From an uncultured Pseudomonadales bacterium (GTDB taxonomy: Bacteria > Pseudomonadota > Gammaproteobacteria > Pseudomonadales > Pseudohongiellaceae), in assembly GCA_949372635.1 (NCBI GenBank), contig CASIAB010000005.1:62001-126000 (forward strand): a stretch of DNA of 64,000 bases, in the 5' to 3' direction. Below, piece after piece: positions 39,319 through 49,813 of this stretch. How positions within the stretch are numbered: position 1 is the first letter of the stretch; every line of letters begins with the position of its first letter. The notes under the pieces are model-generated. The model saw only the letters and a list, made by a program, of their open reading frames with translations. It did not search any database and was not told the DNA's origin. The position numbers and the translations under genes are program-made.

Positions 39319-39861
39319 ATGAAAAATCGTCTCAATCAGGCAGTAGATAGCACATCCAGAGCATCCAGATTAGTAGCTGCCGCTCTGCTGATTTCAATTT
39401 CGGCCTGCTCGCAGAACTATACTGTTTCGGTAAACAATCAGGCAGTTTTCGACCCAACAGGACGACTCTTCAATGGCGACCTCGCCGATCCTGACCTTCA
39501 AGGTTGTGTGAATATCGCGATGCAACAGCAGAACCTGCAAAATGCAGAGTTGTTGCGCGTATTGTCTTGTGGCAGTTCACAGGTGGAAACAGTGGATGCT
39601 ATCGAGCAACTCACCCAATTGCGTTTTCTTGACCTGAGCAACAACTTCATACGGGATGTATCACCCCTACAGGGCTTGCGATTACTAGGCGGACTGAATC
39701 TTATGAACAACGAGATTGCCGATATCGGTACCCTACTGAACATGACAAACCTAACCTCAATCAATCTAGTCGGCAACAACAACATACCATGCCAACAGCT
39801 TCTTACCTTGGAAGGCAGGCTGGGAAGCAACCTCAGCCGACCAGATGGCTGTCGAAACTAA
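39319..39861 (+). CDS. Leucine-rich-repeat lipoprotein
   Basis: 180 residues. Signal peptide with lipobox ISAC (Cys about 30), then about 55 residues of linker and an LRR block of roughly four repeats (TQLRFLDLSNNFIRDVSPLQ, LLGGLNLMNNEIADIGTLLN, TNLTSINLVGNN), internalin-like in pattern. Probably attached to the outer membrane; binding partner unknown. The last 29 bases overlap the end of miaE on the opposite strand. Confidence 0.78.
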   Translation: MKNRLNQAVDSTSRASRLVAAALLISISACSQNYTVSVNNQAVFDPTGRLFNGDLADPDLQGCVNIAMQQQNLQNAELLRVLSCGSSQVETVDAIEQLTQLRFLDLSNNFIRDVSPLQGLRLLGGLNLMNNEIADIGTLLNMTNLTSINLVGNNNIPCQQLLTLEGRLGSNLSRPDGCRN

Positions 39862-40462
39862 ATTCTTCCGAAGGCGGCCCACTATGAAATCGAAATTCCG
39901 CGTCTGGCTCAGAAACCAGACGGCTTTCCTCAGCCGCAACTTGCTCGAGCTTTGGCCCTATATCCTTATCGGAATACTCCCGCGCTAGAGTTAGATAATC
40001 CTCGAAATGTCGCGCCTCTGATTTAAGGAGACTGCGGTAGAACTTCTGCAACTCGCTATCCAGAAGCGGCGCTAATTTCGCAAAACGCTCGCAAGAGCGT
40101 GCCTCAATAAACGCGCCTACAATCAATGTGTCTATGAGTTGCTGCCTTTCTTCCTTGGCAATCAACTCACGCAGACCTGCCGCGTAGCGCGAAGGACTTA
40201 ACCTCACGTATTCGATGCCTCTAGCCTGCATTATTTCTACGACCTGCTGAAAATGCAGCAACTCTTCTCGGGCCAACTGCGACATTTTCTTCAGCAAATC
40301 CGGCTTACTTGTATGCCGGTACATAAGGTTCATCGCTGTGGCTGCCGCTTTCTTCTCGCAGTTAGCGTGATCAATGAGCAAGATGTCCTGATGTACAAGC
40401 GCTTCTTGCAGCCAGGCATCCGGTGTAGCGCAGGGTAGAAAATTTGTTATTTCAGTGAGCAT
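39833..40462 (-). CDS. miaE: tRNA-(ms2io6A)-hydroxylase MiaE
   Basis: 209-residue non-haem di-iron monooxygenase hydroxylating the isopentenyl group of ms2i6A37. Iron-binding Glu/His of a ferritin-like bundle are visible in HANCEKKAAATAMNLM, LAREELLHFQQV, EARSCERFAKLAP and SEARHFEDY. ATG start. Convergent overlap with the LRR lipoprotein gene. Confidence 0.93.
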   Translation of the reverse strand: MLTEITNFLPCATPDAWLQEALVHQDILLIDHANCEKKAAATAMNLMYRHTSKPDLLKKMSQLAREELLHFQQVVEIMQARGIEYVRLSPSRYAAGLRELIAKEERQQLIDTLIVGAFIEARSCERFAKLAPLLDSELQKFYRSLLKSEARHFEDYLTLAREYSDKDIGPKLEQVAAEESRLVSEPDAEFRFHSGPPSEEFSFDSHLVG

Positions 40463-40539
40463 ATGAATTGAGGCGCGTATGACTTTGCGAGAGTATTCAC
40501 AGAATATTAGTGGCGAGTCTTATCCGGCAATTCTTTCTT

Positions 40540-41899
40540 TTAATCATCAACTGCTGCCTTTAATTCTTTGTTAGGAGCATCTTCTTCGGTACCCTTTAAT
40601 AGCGCCTCATGTTCGAGCTTCTTGGAGGTCTTCGCACCAAGGGTTTTGAGATCCTCTACACGTCGTATTAGATTTCCTGTGCCGGATCGAAGCTTGTTGT
40701 GCGCTTTGTCATAGCGCTTCTTAGTCGAATCGATCCCCGCACCAACATCTTCCAGATCAGTGACAAAATTTACGAACTTGTCATACAACGCACCGGCCTT
40801 CTCAGCGATCTCCACAGCATTCTGGTTCTGCTGATCTAGGCGCCAAAGATTCTGTGCCAGTTTCAATGTCGTCAGTAACATTGTCGGGCTAACGAAGACG
40901 ATGTTCTTCTCAAAGGCATACTGAGATAAACTCGGATCGTTCTGAATCGCGACTGAGTAGGCGGCATCAATTGGCATGAACAAGAATACATAATCTAGAG
41001 TACTTATACCCGCAAGATTCTGATAGTCCTTGCCCGACAGCCCTTTAACATGACTGCGCACAGACTGCACATGCTGCTTCAGAAACCCTGCTTTATCGTC
41101 CACGTCATCTGTTGAGCAGTAAGCATCCCAAGCCTTCAGTGACACCTTTGAGTCTATAATGATATCTCGCGACTCAGGCAGGTGAACGACGACATCGGGC
41201 TGAAACTTGCCGCCCTCAGTAGATTGCAGACTCACTTGTACTTCGTATTCTCTGCCCTTAACTAGGCCGGAATTTTCAAGCAGGGTCTCGAGGATCATTT
41301 CGCCCCAGCTTCCCTGCGCCTTATTGTCACCCTTCAATGCGTTGGTCAGATTCACCGCATCTTCACTGATCTGCGTGTTCATTTCTTGCAGTTGCTTAAT
41401 TTCTCTCGCCAGCGAAAACCGCTCCTTGGATTCTTTGTCGTAAGTGTCCTCTACACGTTTTTCAAACTGACGAATTTTATCCTGCAACGGATTTAAAACA
41501 GTGGAGAGGCTTTCTTTGTTGTTGTCGACTAGCTTCTTACTCTTATCGTCGAATATTTTGTTAGCGATATTTTCAAAAGCCTCGCCCATCTTGCTCTTTC
41601 GACTCATTTAGAAATGCGAGATCTTTGGTGTGCTGAATTTTCTCCATCTCCAAGCTAGTCTCAAGCTTAGCTTTGTGTTCGCGGAGTGATTGAAGCTCGA
41701 CGCTAAGAGCAGCACTTTGCTTCTCTAAATCATGCAGAGACTGTATTGCATTACCTAACTCAACTTCTCTGGCTAGTAGTTTTTCTCGAGACGACAGTTC
41801 CACTAACTTTAGCTGCTGTGACTGACGCAGCGCCCAAACGAGAAGGCCTATCAATACGGCAGTTAGAACAAAGAAGGCAATAATAGTTGGGGAGTTCAT
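40540..41899 (-). pseudogene. rmuC: rmuC gene with a single-base frameshift
   Basis: The 5' frame (ATG 41897-41899, 108 codons) encodes the membrane anchor and coiled coil typical of RmuC and ends FLNESKEQDGRGF. The 3' frame supplies MGEAFENIANKIF and the nuclease-like domain (GDNKAQGSWGEMILETLLEN, PDVVVHLP, IDSKVSLKAWDAY). Deleting one base (41590) joins FLNESKEQ to MGEAFEN without gap. The site is not a homopolymer. An in-frame ATG at 41605-41607 could in principle restart the second part without the anchor. RmuC limits DNA rearrangement or inversion. Either a real lesion or a base error. Confidence 0.88.
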
Positions 41900-41994
41900 A
41901 ATTCTCGCATTAAAGTGAACGGCCTATACCACGGCGAAACAAAGGTCACAGAGAGAAAAAGCTGCGAGTAAAGATAAAGATCTGTATCGCAGCT

Positions 41995-43047
41995 TTAGTT
42001 CAAATTATTATTAATGACGAATAATAATTCGGCGGCGAGCTCTGGCAGGTCGTCGACTGACTCTAATGGCTCGGCAATTACAGTAACAATGCCACCCCCG
42101 TCTACGAGTCGGACACTGAAGTCTTGCTCTACAGCAACAGTTTCTCCGTCGCCGCGATTAAACAACCGCCCTATAAATCCGGGCTCATCTTCTTCACTAA
42201 TGCCAGAGAAGCGTACATTGAGAAAGGCCATGTCACGGTCATTCTCCAGAATAGTCACTCCCGCTTCGTCTAACGCTGACCGAACCAACACCCACGCGCG
42301 CCTATAACTAAGGCGAAGCTCCAATACCTGCTGGCCCTGTCCGCCCTCGACGATATTTGCCTTTCTTTCAGCTTCGATACTACCCGCGAGAAGGCTGGCA
42401 GATGAAGCTTGATAAACATCGTTTCTATCAGCTAAATATTGTGAAAGACTATCCAAGATTTGGCGCTCGCGATCCTCTGATACGGAGGTCTCCGGCCAGG
42501 TTGTAACTAACGGAGCTGGCTCACTCCTCGGGCTTTCCACATGAATCACATAGATCTCTGAATAACCGGAATGTAGACCGGGTTCTATGGTGATGCGATA
42601 TTTATGCCGGGTCTCCAAATTGCTATCAACTTCCAGCCAAGAAGTTTCCATGATGCCCGCACCGGGGTCCTCGTATTCTAAAATCACTTCCAGTTGCGTC
42701 CAGTAATCTCGAACCAATGGCCATACCTGTCCCGGCGTAGCATCCAAGACTATCCAACTAGTGTCGTTCAGATTTTGTATGATCACACCTTCTCGGCGAT
42801 TCGTCTCAATAGGCTTAGGCAGAGGGACCCCGTCGAAAGGCAAAGCAGGAATGGAGAACTGCGCCGGAATGACATAGAGCTCATCGAGCGTATAACTATC
42901 TAGATCATCAGGAATCGCCATCAACGGCAATACAGCAGCCTCCATATAATCATCCGCACGATCACGAAAAGGCCCGTCCTCACCAGCTAGGTAATTACAC
43001 CCGGTAAACGACATCGCGAAGACTAGGGCTAATAAGGGTTTAGACAT
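41995..43047 (-). CDS. bamC: Outer membrane assembly lipoprotein BamC
   Basis: 350 residues with lipobox FTGC (Cys17). The N-terminal unstructured segment (YVIPAQFSIPALPFDGVPLPKP region) that contacts BamD is followed by two helix-grip domains, the first opening with WIVLDATPGQVWPLVRDYW. Accessory lipoprotein of the Bam complex. Downstream of dapA on the same strand, the order known from E. coli and Pseudomonas. Confidence 0.9.
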   Translation of the reverse strand: MSKPLLALVFAMSFTGCNYLAGEDGPFRDRADDYMEAAVLPLMAIPDDLDSYTLDELYVIPAQFSIPALPFDGVPLPKPIETNRREGVIIQNLNDTSWIVLDATPGQVWPLVRDYWTQLEVILEYEDPGAGIMETSWLEVDSNLETRHKYRITIEPGLHSGYSEIYVIHVESPRSEPAPLVTTWPETSVSEDRERQILDSLSQYLADRNDVYQASSASLLAGSIEAERKANIVEGGQGQQVLELRLSYRRAWVLVRSALDEAGVTILENDRDMAFLNVRFSGISEEDEPGFIGRLFNRGDGETVAVEQDFSVRLVDGGGIVTVIAEPLESVDDLPELAAELLFVINNNLN

Positions 43048-43098
43048 CTAACTTTGTTCCTATATTACGGTGTTTATAACTATAACTGACCCTGCACA

Positions 43099-43986
43099 TT
43101 ACGCATCAATGCCTGCCTGCGCGAGAGCTTCCCGAACTTTGACGTAATATTGCTCGTCAAGCTCCACGAGTGGCAATCTTATTGCGCTGCCTATTTTGCC
43201 CATTGCTTGCAGAGCCCACTTCACTGGGACTGGGTTCGCCTCTAAAAACAGATCCTGATGTAATCGTCCTAACTTCTTATCTGCAGCGCACGCTGCCGAC
43301 TTATTGCCTGCCAAGGCTTCAGCGCACATCTGTGACATCAATTGAGGTGCCACATTCGCCGTAACGGATATAGTGCCGTCAGCTCCAGCCAATATCAGAG
43401 GCAGACTAAGTGCATCTTCACCACTATAGATGGAAAGTTGCTCACCACAGTGTTCGATCAACTCCAATCCTCGCGCTAGGTCACCGCTAGCGTCTTTGAT
43501 ACCAACTATGCTATCAATTTCGGCAAGTCGTTTAACTGTGGCAAGCTGTAAATCGCATGCGGTGCGTCCCGGCACATTATAGAGAATCTGTGGAATGTCC
43601 ACGCCCTCAGCAATGAGCTTAAAGTGTTGATACAAGCCTTCCTGAGAAGGTCTATTGTAATAAGGCGTAACTAGTAGCGCCGCATCTGCTCCATTCTTTT
43701 TTGCGGACTCAGTAAAATAGAGCGCTTCCGCTGTATTATTCGATCCCGTGCCGGCTATTACTGGGATTCTTCCATTGACCACATTTACGCAATGAGCAAC
43801 CAAATCGCAATGTTCATCGGTGCTAAGGGTCGCAGACTCACCAGTAGTGCCAACGGTTACCACTGCATTCGTACCCGAGGCAATATGCCATTCGAGTAGT
43901 GTATTTAGCCCGTCCATATCCAGCGATCCATCGGGCTGCATCGGCGTAACTATGGCAACAATACTGCCGCGTATTTGATCAAGCAT
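43099..43986 (-). CDS. dapA: 4-hydroxy-tetrahydrodipicolinate synthase
   Basis: 295 residues; condenses pyruvate with aspartate semialdehyde in lysine and diaminopimelate synthesis. Schiff-base Lys164 in VGIKDASGD, Tyr136 in ILYNVPGRT and GTTGESATL are all in place. ATG start. First gene of a dapA-bamC unit; 76 bases downstream of perM. Confidence 0.98.
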   Translation of the reverse strand: MLDQIRGSIVAIVTPMQPDGSLDMDGLNTLLEWHIASGTNAVVTVGTTGESATLSTDEHCDLVAHCVNVVNGRIPVIAGTGSNNTAEALYFTESAKKNGADAALLVTPYYNRPSQEGLYQHFKLIAEGVDIPQILYNVPGRTACDLQLATVKRLAEIDSIVGIKDASGDLARGLELIEHCGEQLSIYSGEDALSLPLILAGADGTISVTANVAPQLMSQMCAEALAGNKSAACAADKKLGRLHQDLFLEANPVPVKWALQAMGKIGSAIRLPLVELDEQYYVKVREALAQAGIDA

Positions 43987-44062
43987 GGCATTACCAGTAG
44001 AAAATTGGAGCTGCGAATTTTAGCACAGCCAAAGGACATCAACCAAAGGAGTCATGGAGCTG

Positions 44063-45154
44063 CTAGCGAGCACCGCCTTCTTCCGCTTCGGACTCTGCGC
44101 CGGGATGAATCTTATTCGGCCAGGCATTAATGATAGCCTTGACTAGAGTCGCCAATGGTATTGCAAAAAACACCCCTGCCAGCCCCCAAATTCCCCCAAA
44201 AACAAGAACGGCAGCAATAATCGCTACCGGATGCAGATTAACCGCCTCGGAGAAAATGACTGGCACTAATACATTGCCATCGACCAACTGCAGCACCCCA
44301 TAGGCCACGAGAGCCGTATAGAATTCACTGCCAATTCCCCACTGCACATAGGCAACAGCAGCGACGGGAATGGTTACTACCGTCGCTCCGATATAGGGAA
44401 CGATAACCGAAAGCCCTACTAGCACCGAAAGCAGCAAGGCATAGTTAATGCCCAATATGACAAACATGAGATAACTAACACTGCCAACAATAAATATTTC
44501 GAGGACCTTGCCACGCATATAGTTTGAAATTTGCTGATCCATCTCCAGCCAGATTCTATTCATCAAGGGACGATTACGCGGTAGAAAATTACCTGCCCAG
44601 TTGATTAGATCTGACTTATCCTTCATGACGAAATAGACAAGTATAGGAACTAAGACAATAAACACGACCCAAGAAATAATGCTCGGGATACTCGCCAATG
44701 AATATTCCAGCACTGATTGGCCATAGCCTCCCAGCTCTCCCTGCACGCCGTTGATAAACTCTCGAATTTGCTGTTCGGAAACCAGATTCGGGTAATTCTC
44801 CGGCAGCAATAACAGGGATGCTTGCCACTGACTAATTAGGTTGGGTAACTCGTTCATCAATCGGCGCAGCTGATTCCAGGCAGATGGAAGAAGAAACAAC
44901 AACATCGACAGGAATACGCCAATAAAAACAGCATAGACAAGGATAAAGGCAATCCGCGATGAGAGGCCCCGGCGCAGCAAAATCTCAACCAGGCCCTGCA
45001 TAAGGTAGGCAATGATGATTGCCGTAATCAGCGGCGCCAGAACACCGCCGAATAGCAGCAGAACCCCTAGACCGAATGTCAGCAGCAGCATAAGGATGAT
45101 TGATTCTTCGTCGTGAAAATAACGATCGAGAAAATCGTTAACCAACTTCTTCAT
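44063..45154 (-). CDS. perM: AI-2E family transporter (PerM-like)
   Basis: 363-residue inner membrane protein with about seven to eight membrane segments and the family signatures PSIISWVVFIVLVPILVYFV, VPYIGATVVTIPVA and VFGGIWGLAGVFFAIPLATL. The AI-2E name comes from TqsA; the substrate here is not known. ATG start, 27 bases downstream of tusA, probably one unit. Confidence 0.9.
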   Translation of the reverse strand: MKKLVNDFLDRYFHDEESIILMLLLTFGLGVLLLFGGVLAPLITAIIIAYLMQGLVEILLRRGLSSRIAFILVYAVFIGVFLSMLLFLLPSAWNQLRRLMNELPNLISQWQASLLLLPENYPNLVSEQQIREFINGVQGELGGYGQSVLEYSLASIPSIISWVVFIVLVPILVYFVMKDKSDLINWAGNFLPRNRPLMNRIWLEMDQQISNYMRGKVLEIFIVGSVSYLMFVILGINYALLLSVLVGLSVIVPYIGATVVTIPVAAVAYVQWGIGSEFYTALVAYGVLQLVDGNVLVPVIFSEAVNLHPVAIIAAVLVFGGIWGLAGVFFAIPLATLVKAIINAWPNKIHPGAESEAEEGGAR

Positions 45155-45181
45155 TTCCAGATATCTCCAGCAGGTCTAAGA

Positions 45182-45415
45182 CTAGCCCTTCTTAATCCAG
45201 TAAAAATAGGCGCTGTCATCTTTCTGAAAGTCCAGAATTTGGTGATCAGTTTGATTAACAAACAGTTGGAAATCCTTCTCCGAGCCCGGGTCGGTGGCAA
45301 CCACCTTCAGAACCTGAGTGGAATCCATGCTATTCAGAGCCAGTTTTGCCTTCAACAGCGGCATTGGGCACTGTAGGCCACTAAGATCTATCTCTATATC
45401 GGCGTTTATCTCCAT
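45182..45415 (-). CDS. tusA: TusA/SirA-family sulfur carrier protein
   Basis: 77 residues with catalytic Cys16 in the CPMP motif (LSGLQCPMPLLKAK) and the DPGSEKDFQLF segment. Passes persulfide sulfur from IscS towards tRNA thiolation (s2U34) in E. coli; other sulfur roles are possible for paralogues. ATG start. Divergent from bepA. Confidence 0.85.
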   Translation of the reverse strand: MEINADIEIDLSGLQCPMPLLKAKLALNSMDSTQVLKVVATDPGSEKDFQLFVNQTDHQILDFQKDDSAYFYWIKKG

Positions 45416-45534
45416 CGCTGCATTTTATCAAGCTATGCATGCTAAACACCATGAATGATATCGTCTAAATATCGATCGAAAGTTACTCAAAACGACGAAT
45501 TAATTATGTTAATCTCGGTCTTAGAGTATTATTA

Positions 45535-46992
45535 ATGGACATTATGCACACCAGCTGCCTTAAAAAATCCCTAGTGTTGTTGCTCTCAGCGGTTGTCCCT
45601 AGCTTGCTATCAGCCCAGCCCGCCCTGCCCAGTCTCGGAGATCGTATCTCTGGGACAGTCTCAATTGAGCAGGAATATGCTATGGGACAGCAGTTTCTCA
45701 GCAGCATTCGTCGCGGTGCGCCGACAATTTCCGATCCACTGCTGAATGCCTACCTTGAGAACGTTACCTATAAGCTCGCATCTAGGAGCCAACTGCAGGA
45801 CCATCGCCTCTCTTTTGTAATCATCGACAGCGAGGCACTAAATGCCTTCGCCGCTCCCGGTGGCATTATCGGCGTGAATACAGGCTTATTCCTCAACGCC
45901 CAGTCCGAGGCTGAGTTTGCCTCAGTAATGGCCCACGAGATCGCTCACGTGAGCCAGCGTCATTTTGCCCGCGGAATCGATGAGGCGAAGGCTGCAAGAA
46001 TTCCCGGCATGGCAGCATTGTTAGCTAGCGTAATTATTATGGCTACCTCCGATGCCGGCCACGGCACCGCTGCGGTGGCTGCAGCTCAGGGACGCTCACT
46101 TGAGAATCAACTCCGCTTCAGCAGAAGCAATGAAACTGAGGCTGATCGAGTCGGCCAAGATGTGATGTATAGCGCGGGTTTCGACCCCGATGGTATGTCC
46201 ACACTATTCGAAAGGCTGCTGGCCATCAATCGATTTGGGCGCCAGCCACCGGAATTCCTCCTCTCGCATCCCCTAACGGAGTCGCGCGTCTCAGGAAGCC
46301 GTGGCAGAGCCGGACGCTATCCACGGCAACAATACAGCGCCAATCTCGAATATCAGATTGTCCGTGCCCGAGTGGTCGGTCACTACGCATCCAACAAGGC
46401 TGACCTCGTTCTTGAATATGAACGCCTTCTTGAATATAGCACGAGTGAATTTACACGCGATGCGAATCGCTACGCCCTCGCTATCGCCTATTATGAGAAC
46501 CAGCAGTTTTCGCAAGCAAATGACACTCTTGCGCCGTTGTTGGAGAAAGACCCAAATCGTATTAGCTATGCGGTAACTCTGGCTGAAATTCTTACTGAAC
46601 AGAACGAGCCAGGACAGGCGATTAATTTCCTACAGCGTCATCTCGCTATAAACCCGGGCAATAATGCGCTGACGATTGCCTATGTAGACGCGCTCATAGA
46701 ATCACGCGCATATACCGCTGCCTCAGAAGCCTTGGCGCGGCATAGTGTTTCCCGACCCGACGACTTTCAACTTTGGTACAAACTCGCCGAGACTCAGGGT
46801 CAAGCTGGCAATATCAGCGCAGTGCATCAGGCTCGAGCAGAATATTTTCGGCTTTTAGGAGACTATCAGAGAGCGCGGCAGCAATTGCGCTCGGCCTTGA
46901 AGATAGAGAGTGACAACGGGATCGCACCGGCTGAAGAGGCGCGCTTAAGGCAGAAGATTCAAGAGATTGAAAAATTGCAGCAGAATGTCTAA
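45535..46992 (+). CDS. bepA: Periplasmic M48 metalloprotease with TPR domain (BepA-like)
   Basis: 485 residues: signal peptide (cleavage near LLSAQP), M48 protease domain with zinc motif HEIAH at 134-138 and the distal Glu in SNETEADRVG, then TPR repeats from about 300 to the end. Checks outer membrane protein assembly with the Bam complex, which fits its closeness to bamC. ATG at 45535; a second ATG at 45544 is possible. Confidence 0.93.
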   Translation: MDIMHTSCLKKSLVLLLSAVVPSLLSAQPALPSLGDRISGTVSIEQEYAMGQQFLSSIRRGAPTISDPLLNAYLENVTYKLASRSQLQDHRLSFVIIDSEALNAFAAPGGIIGVNTGLFLNAQSEAEFASVMAHEIAHVSQRHFARGIDEAKAARIPGMAALLASVIIMATSDAGHGTAAVAAAQGRSLENQLRFSRSNETEADRVGQDVMYSAGFDPDGMSTLFERLLAINRFGRQPPEFLLSHPLTESRVSGSRGRAGRYPRQQYSANLEYQIVRARVVGHYASNKADLVLEYERLLEYSTSEFTRDANRYALAIAYYENQQFSQANDTLAPLLEKDPNRISYAVTLAEILTEQNEPGQAINFLQRHLAINPGNNALTIAYVDALIESRAYTAASEALARHSVSRPDDFQLWYKLAETQGQAGNISAVHQARAEYFRLLGDYQRARQQLRSALKIESDNGIAPAEEARLRQKIQEIEKLQQNV

Positions 46993-47064
46993 AGCTGAGT
47001 GCTAGAAATGTCGAAATCAGTACACTCCCGGCACTACCCCTTATACTTATCTGTATACGAAGCC

Positions 47065-48156
47065 CTAGGCTTTTCCGCGTACCTTTAGCTGATTATTCAC
47101 TGCAAAATCTAACATCCTCTGCAGTGGTATCATCGCCTGAGCCGCCAGCGCTGAATCTACGTGTATCTCATTGCCAGTCTTCTGCAGAGAATCATACAAG
47201 CTCTCCAATGAATTCATCCCCATCCATGGGCATTGCGCACAACTGCGACAGGTTGCATCGTTGCCGGCTGTGGGCGCAATAATAAACTTCTTCTCCGGCG
47301 CTACTTGCCGCAATCTGTGAAAAATACCCTGATCAGTCGCCACAATAATCTCTGACTTTTTAGATTGCTTTGCTGCATTGATTATTTGGGTTGTGGAGCC
47401 GACTAGGTCCGCTATCTCGAGCACCGCCCTGGGCGATTCGGGATGCGCAAGTATCGCTGCGTTGGGATATAGCTTGCACATATCAGCAAGTCCACGGGCC
47501 TTAAACTCCTCATGCACGATACAGGCGGCATCCCACATCAGCATATCTGCACCGATAGTCTTTTGAATATAGGAACCAAGGTGCTTATCGGGAGCCCAGA
47601 TTATCTTCTTACCCTGATCCATCAAGTGCTCGACAACGTCTAAAGCAATGCTAGAGGTAACTACCCAATCAGCGCGCGCCTTCACGGCGGCTGAGGTATT
47701 TGCGTAAACAACTACAGTGCGGTCCCGATGCTGGTCGCAGAAGGAGGAGAACTCATCAACTGGGCAGCCAATATCCAGAGAGCAAGTTGCTTCTAGAGTT
47801 GGCATCAGGACGGTTTTCTCGGGGCTAAGAATTTTCGCGGACTCGCCCATAAATTTCACACCCGCGACAATAAGAATTTCGGCATCACAGTCCCGGCCAA
47901 ATCTCGCCATTTCTAAGCTATCACCTACGAAACCGCCACTTTCCTCAGCAAGGTCTTGCAGCATCCCATCAGTATAGTAGTGAGCAACCAGGCGAGCATT
48001 TTTTTGCTGCATCAGTTGCTTTATATTGTTCCTATAGCTTTTCTGAGCCTCTTCATCCAGAACTGCAGGACGCACGGCTCGGTCTAGATACTCACGCACG
48101 CGCGCGGTGTCGGCGGATAACTTAACAGAAGTTTCGATAGGTTTGATGCGATTCAT
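47065..48156 (-). CDS. nadA: Quinolinate synthase A
   Basis: 363 residues from the ATG at 48154-48156 (a TTG three codons upstream is less likely). Condenses iminoaspartate with dihydroxyacetone phosphate to quinolinate in NAD synthesis. Cys ligands of the 4Fe-4S cluster include [13 protein letters not shown] and [26 protein letters not shown] and GDSLEMAR are family motifs. Downstream of tRNA-Lys on the same strand. Confidence 0.97.
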   Translation of the reverse strand: MNRIKPIETSVKLSADTARVREYLDRAVRPAVLDEEAQKSYRNNIKQLMQQKNARLVAHYYTDGMLQDLAEESGGFVGDSLEMARFGRDCDAEILIVAGVKFMGESAKILSPEKTVLMPTLEATCSLDIGCPVDEFSSFCDQHRDRTVVVYANTSAAVKARADWVVTSSIALDVVEHLMDQGKKIIWAPDKHLGSYIQKTIGADMLMWDAACIVHEEFKARGLADMCKLYPNAAILAHPESPRAVLEIADLVGSTTQIINAAKQSKKSEIIVATDQGIFHRLRQVAPEKKFIIAPTAGNDATCRSCAQCPWMGMNSLESLYDSLQKTGNEIHVDSALAAQAMIPLQRMLDFAVNNQLKVRGKA

Positions 48157-48300
48157 TTTCGTCAACTACGAATAACAACGAGGGCCTAGTGTACCACAGG
48201 CTCCGACTCGCATACTGATGCGTACAGTTATTGTCAGGGTGGAATACCGAGGCTGGGGTCTGCGACTTAGTTAGCCTGCCGAATCTTGAAAATAGTAAAT

Positions 48301-48376
48301 TGGTGGGGCGTGTGCGACTTGAACGCACGACCAATTGGTTAAAAGCCAACTGCTCTACCGACTGAGCTAACGCCCC
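48301..48376 (-). tRNA. tRNA-Lys (anticodon TTT)
   Basis: 76 bases, 5' GGGGCGT pairing with ACGCCCC, encoded CCA at 48301-48303, anticodon loop CTTTTAA. Target of mnm5s2U34 modification by MnmC and the Tus relay. Confidence 0.97.
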
Positions 48377-48390
48377 AATGAGAGGGCGAC

Positions 48391-48418
48391 ATAGTACTAT
48401 CATAATAAAAAAAGACAA
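48391..48418 (-). promoter_or_regulatory. Probable promoter of tRNA-Lys
   Basis: Minus strand TTGTCT (48413-48418), 16-base spacer with a T-run, TACTAT (48391-48396), followed by a GC-rich discriminator and the tRNA about 14 bases on. Weaker than the other two tRNA promoters. Confidence 0.5.
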
Positions 48419-48456
48419 GTCATGACGGACACTTTTTGCCTTCAAACTAATTATTA

Positions 48457-49143
48457 TCACTCTTGATAGCGAGTCGGGTCCTCTACTTCTGCTTTTTCGA
48501 AGCCGTTAGCTCGAAATCGACAGCTGTCACACTGACCACAGGCTCTGCCTTGGGAGTCCGCTTGATAGCAAGATACCGTTGCCCGATAGTCTACAGACAG
48601 GCCAGCGCCTGTCCTGATAATTTCTGCCTTAGACAAACCGATCAGCGGCGTTTCCAGACTAATTACCGCGCCCTCCACTCCTACTTTCGTCGCCAAATTA
48701 ATGAGTGTCTGAAATGCCGCAATGTACTCAGGCCGACAGTCGGGATACCCCGAATAGTCCAGCGCGTTTACGCCGATAAAAATCGCATCAGCACTCAACA
48801 CTTCAGCCCAAGCTAAAGCGTAGGATAAGAATACTGTGTTTCTAGCCGGCACATAGGTTATAGGAATACCCTGGGACTCTTGTTCCGGTATGGATATGTC
48901 TGTATCTGTGAGCGCAGACCCGCCAATGGCAGCCATATTTAGCTCGATGACCTTGTGCTCCAGCACCCTTCCACTCGTGGCTACAAGTCGAGCTGCATCA
49001 AGTTCACTACTAGCCCTCTGCCCGTAGTCAAAACTTAGCGCATAACATTCGAAACCGCGGTCTTTGGCAATAGCGAGGCAGGTCGCCGAATCCAATCCGC
49101 CCGAAACCAAAACTACTGCCCTGTTATGCTTGTGTGCTGTCAT
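48457..49143 (-). CDS. queC: 7-cyano-7-deazaguanine synthase QueC
   Basis: 228 residues from the ATG at 49141-49143; a TTG ten codons upstream overlaps queE and is less likely. PP-loop [35 protein letters not shown], and the zinc cluster [18 protein letters not shown]. Makes preQ0 for queuosine. 16 bases downstream of queE, one unit. Confidence 0.96.
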   Translation of the reverse strand: MTAHKHNRAVVLVSGGLDSATCLAIAKDRGFECYALSFDYGQRASSELDAARLVATSGRVLEHKVIELNMAAIGGSALTDTDISIPEQESQGIPITYVPARNTVFLSYALAWAEVLSADAIFIGVNALDYSGYPDCRPEYIAAFQTLINLATKVGVEGAVISLETPLIGLSKAEIIRTGAGLSVDYRATVSCYQADSQGRACGQCDSCRFRANGFEKAEVEDPTRYQE

Positions 49144-49159
49144 ACCTGCCTGGCTAGGC

Positions 49160-49813
49160 TCACTTGCCTGCAACCGAACCCCATATCTGCTTATGTAATT
49201 GCATTTGCATACGGATTTTTAGTTTGTCCCTCAAGATCCATTCGGCTAACTGCACTGGCTCTATCTCTTCAAACGAAGGCGAAAAAAGTATTTCATTCAC
49301 CTTCGCCACTAGATCGTATCGGTCAAGCTGAGCTTTAGACCATATATAATCTTTTTCATCGCAGATCACGAATTTAACTTGGTCGGCAGGCTTTAGGAAT
49401 GCGATGTTCTCATAGCGGTTTTTATCAACTTCTTTCGATGCAGGTGTCTTAAGGTCCATAACTATCGAAACCCTTTTATCAACTTGTTCGATAGACATTG
49501 CGCCACTCGTTTCTATTGAAACGTTATAGCCGGAATCACACAATTGCTCCAGTAGCGGCAGACAGTTTGGCTGCGCCAGTGGCTCCCCTCCTGTTACCGT
49601 CACGTAGCCGCAACCGACTTCTTCCAACACTGCTTTTATGGTATCTAATTCCATAAGTTCACCGCCGTCGAAAGCATAAGCAGTATCGCAATACTGACAA
49701 CGCAGCGGACAGCCAGTCAAGCGCACGAATACGGTCGGAATACCCACTGTTTTGGACTCGCCTTGCAGCGAGTGAAATATCTCAGTGATACGTAGAGTGC
49801 TAGTGGGGCTCAT
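49160..49813 (-). CDS. queE: 7-carboxy-7-deazaguanine synthase QueE
   Basis: 217-residue radical SAM enzyme; cluster cysteines 35, 39 and 42 in CPLRCQYCD and the SAM-binding [11 protein letters not shown]. Converts carboxytetrahydropterin from QueD to carboxydeazaguanine. Start FHSLQGES region typical. ATG. Downstream of cpoB, as in Pseudomonas where pal-cpoB-queE-queC are contiguous. Confidence 0.96.
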   Translation of the reverse strand: MSPTSTLRITEIFHSLQGESKTVGIPTVFVRLTGCPLRCQYCDTAYAFDGGELMELDTIKAVLEEVGCGYVTVTGGEPLAQPNCLPLLEQLCDSGYNVSIETSGAMSIEQVDKRVSIVMDLKTPASKEVDKNRYENIAFLKPADQVKFVICDEKDYIWSKAQLDRYDLVAKVNEILFSPSFEEIEPVQLAEWILRDKLKIRMQMQLHKQIWGSVAGK

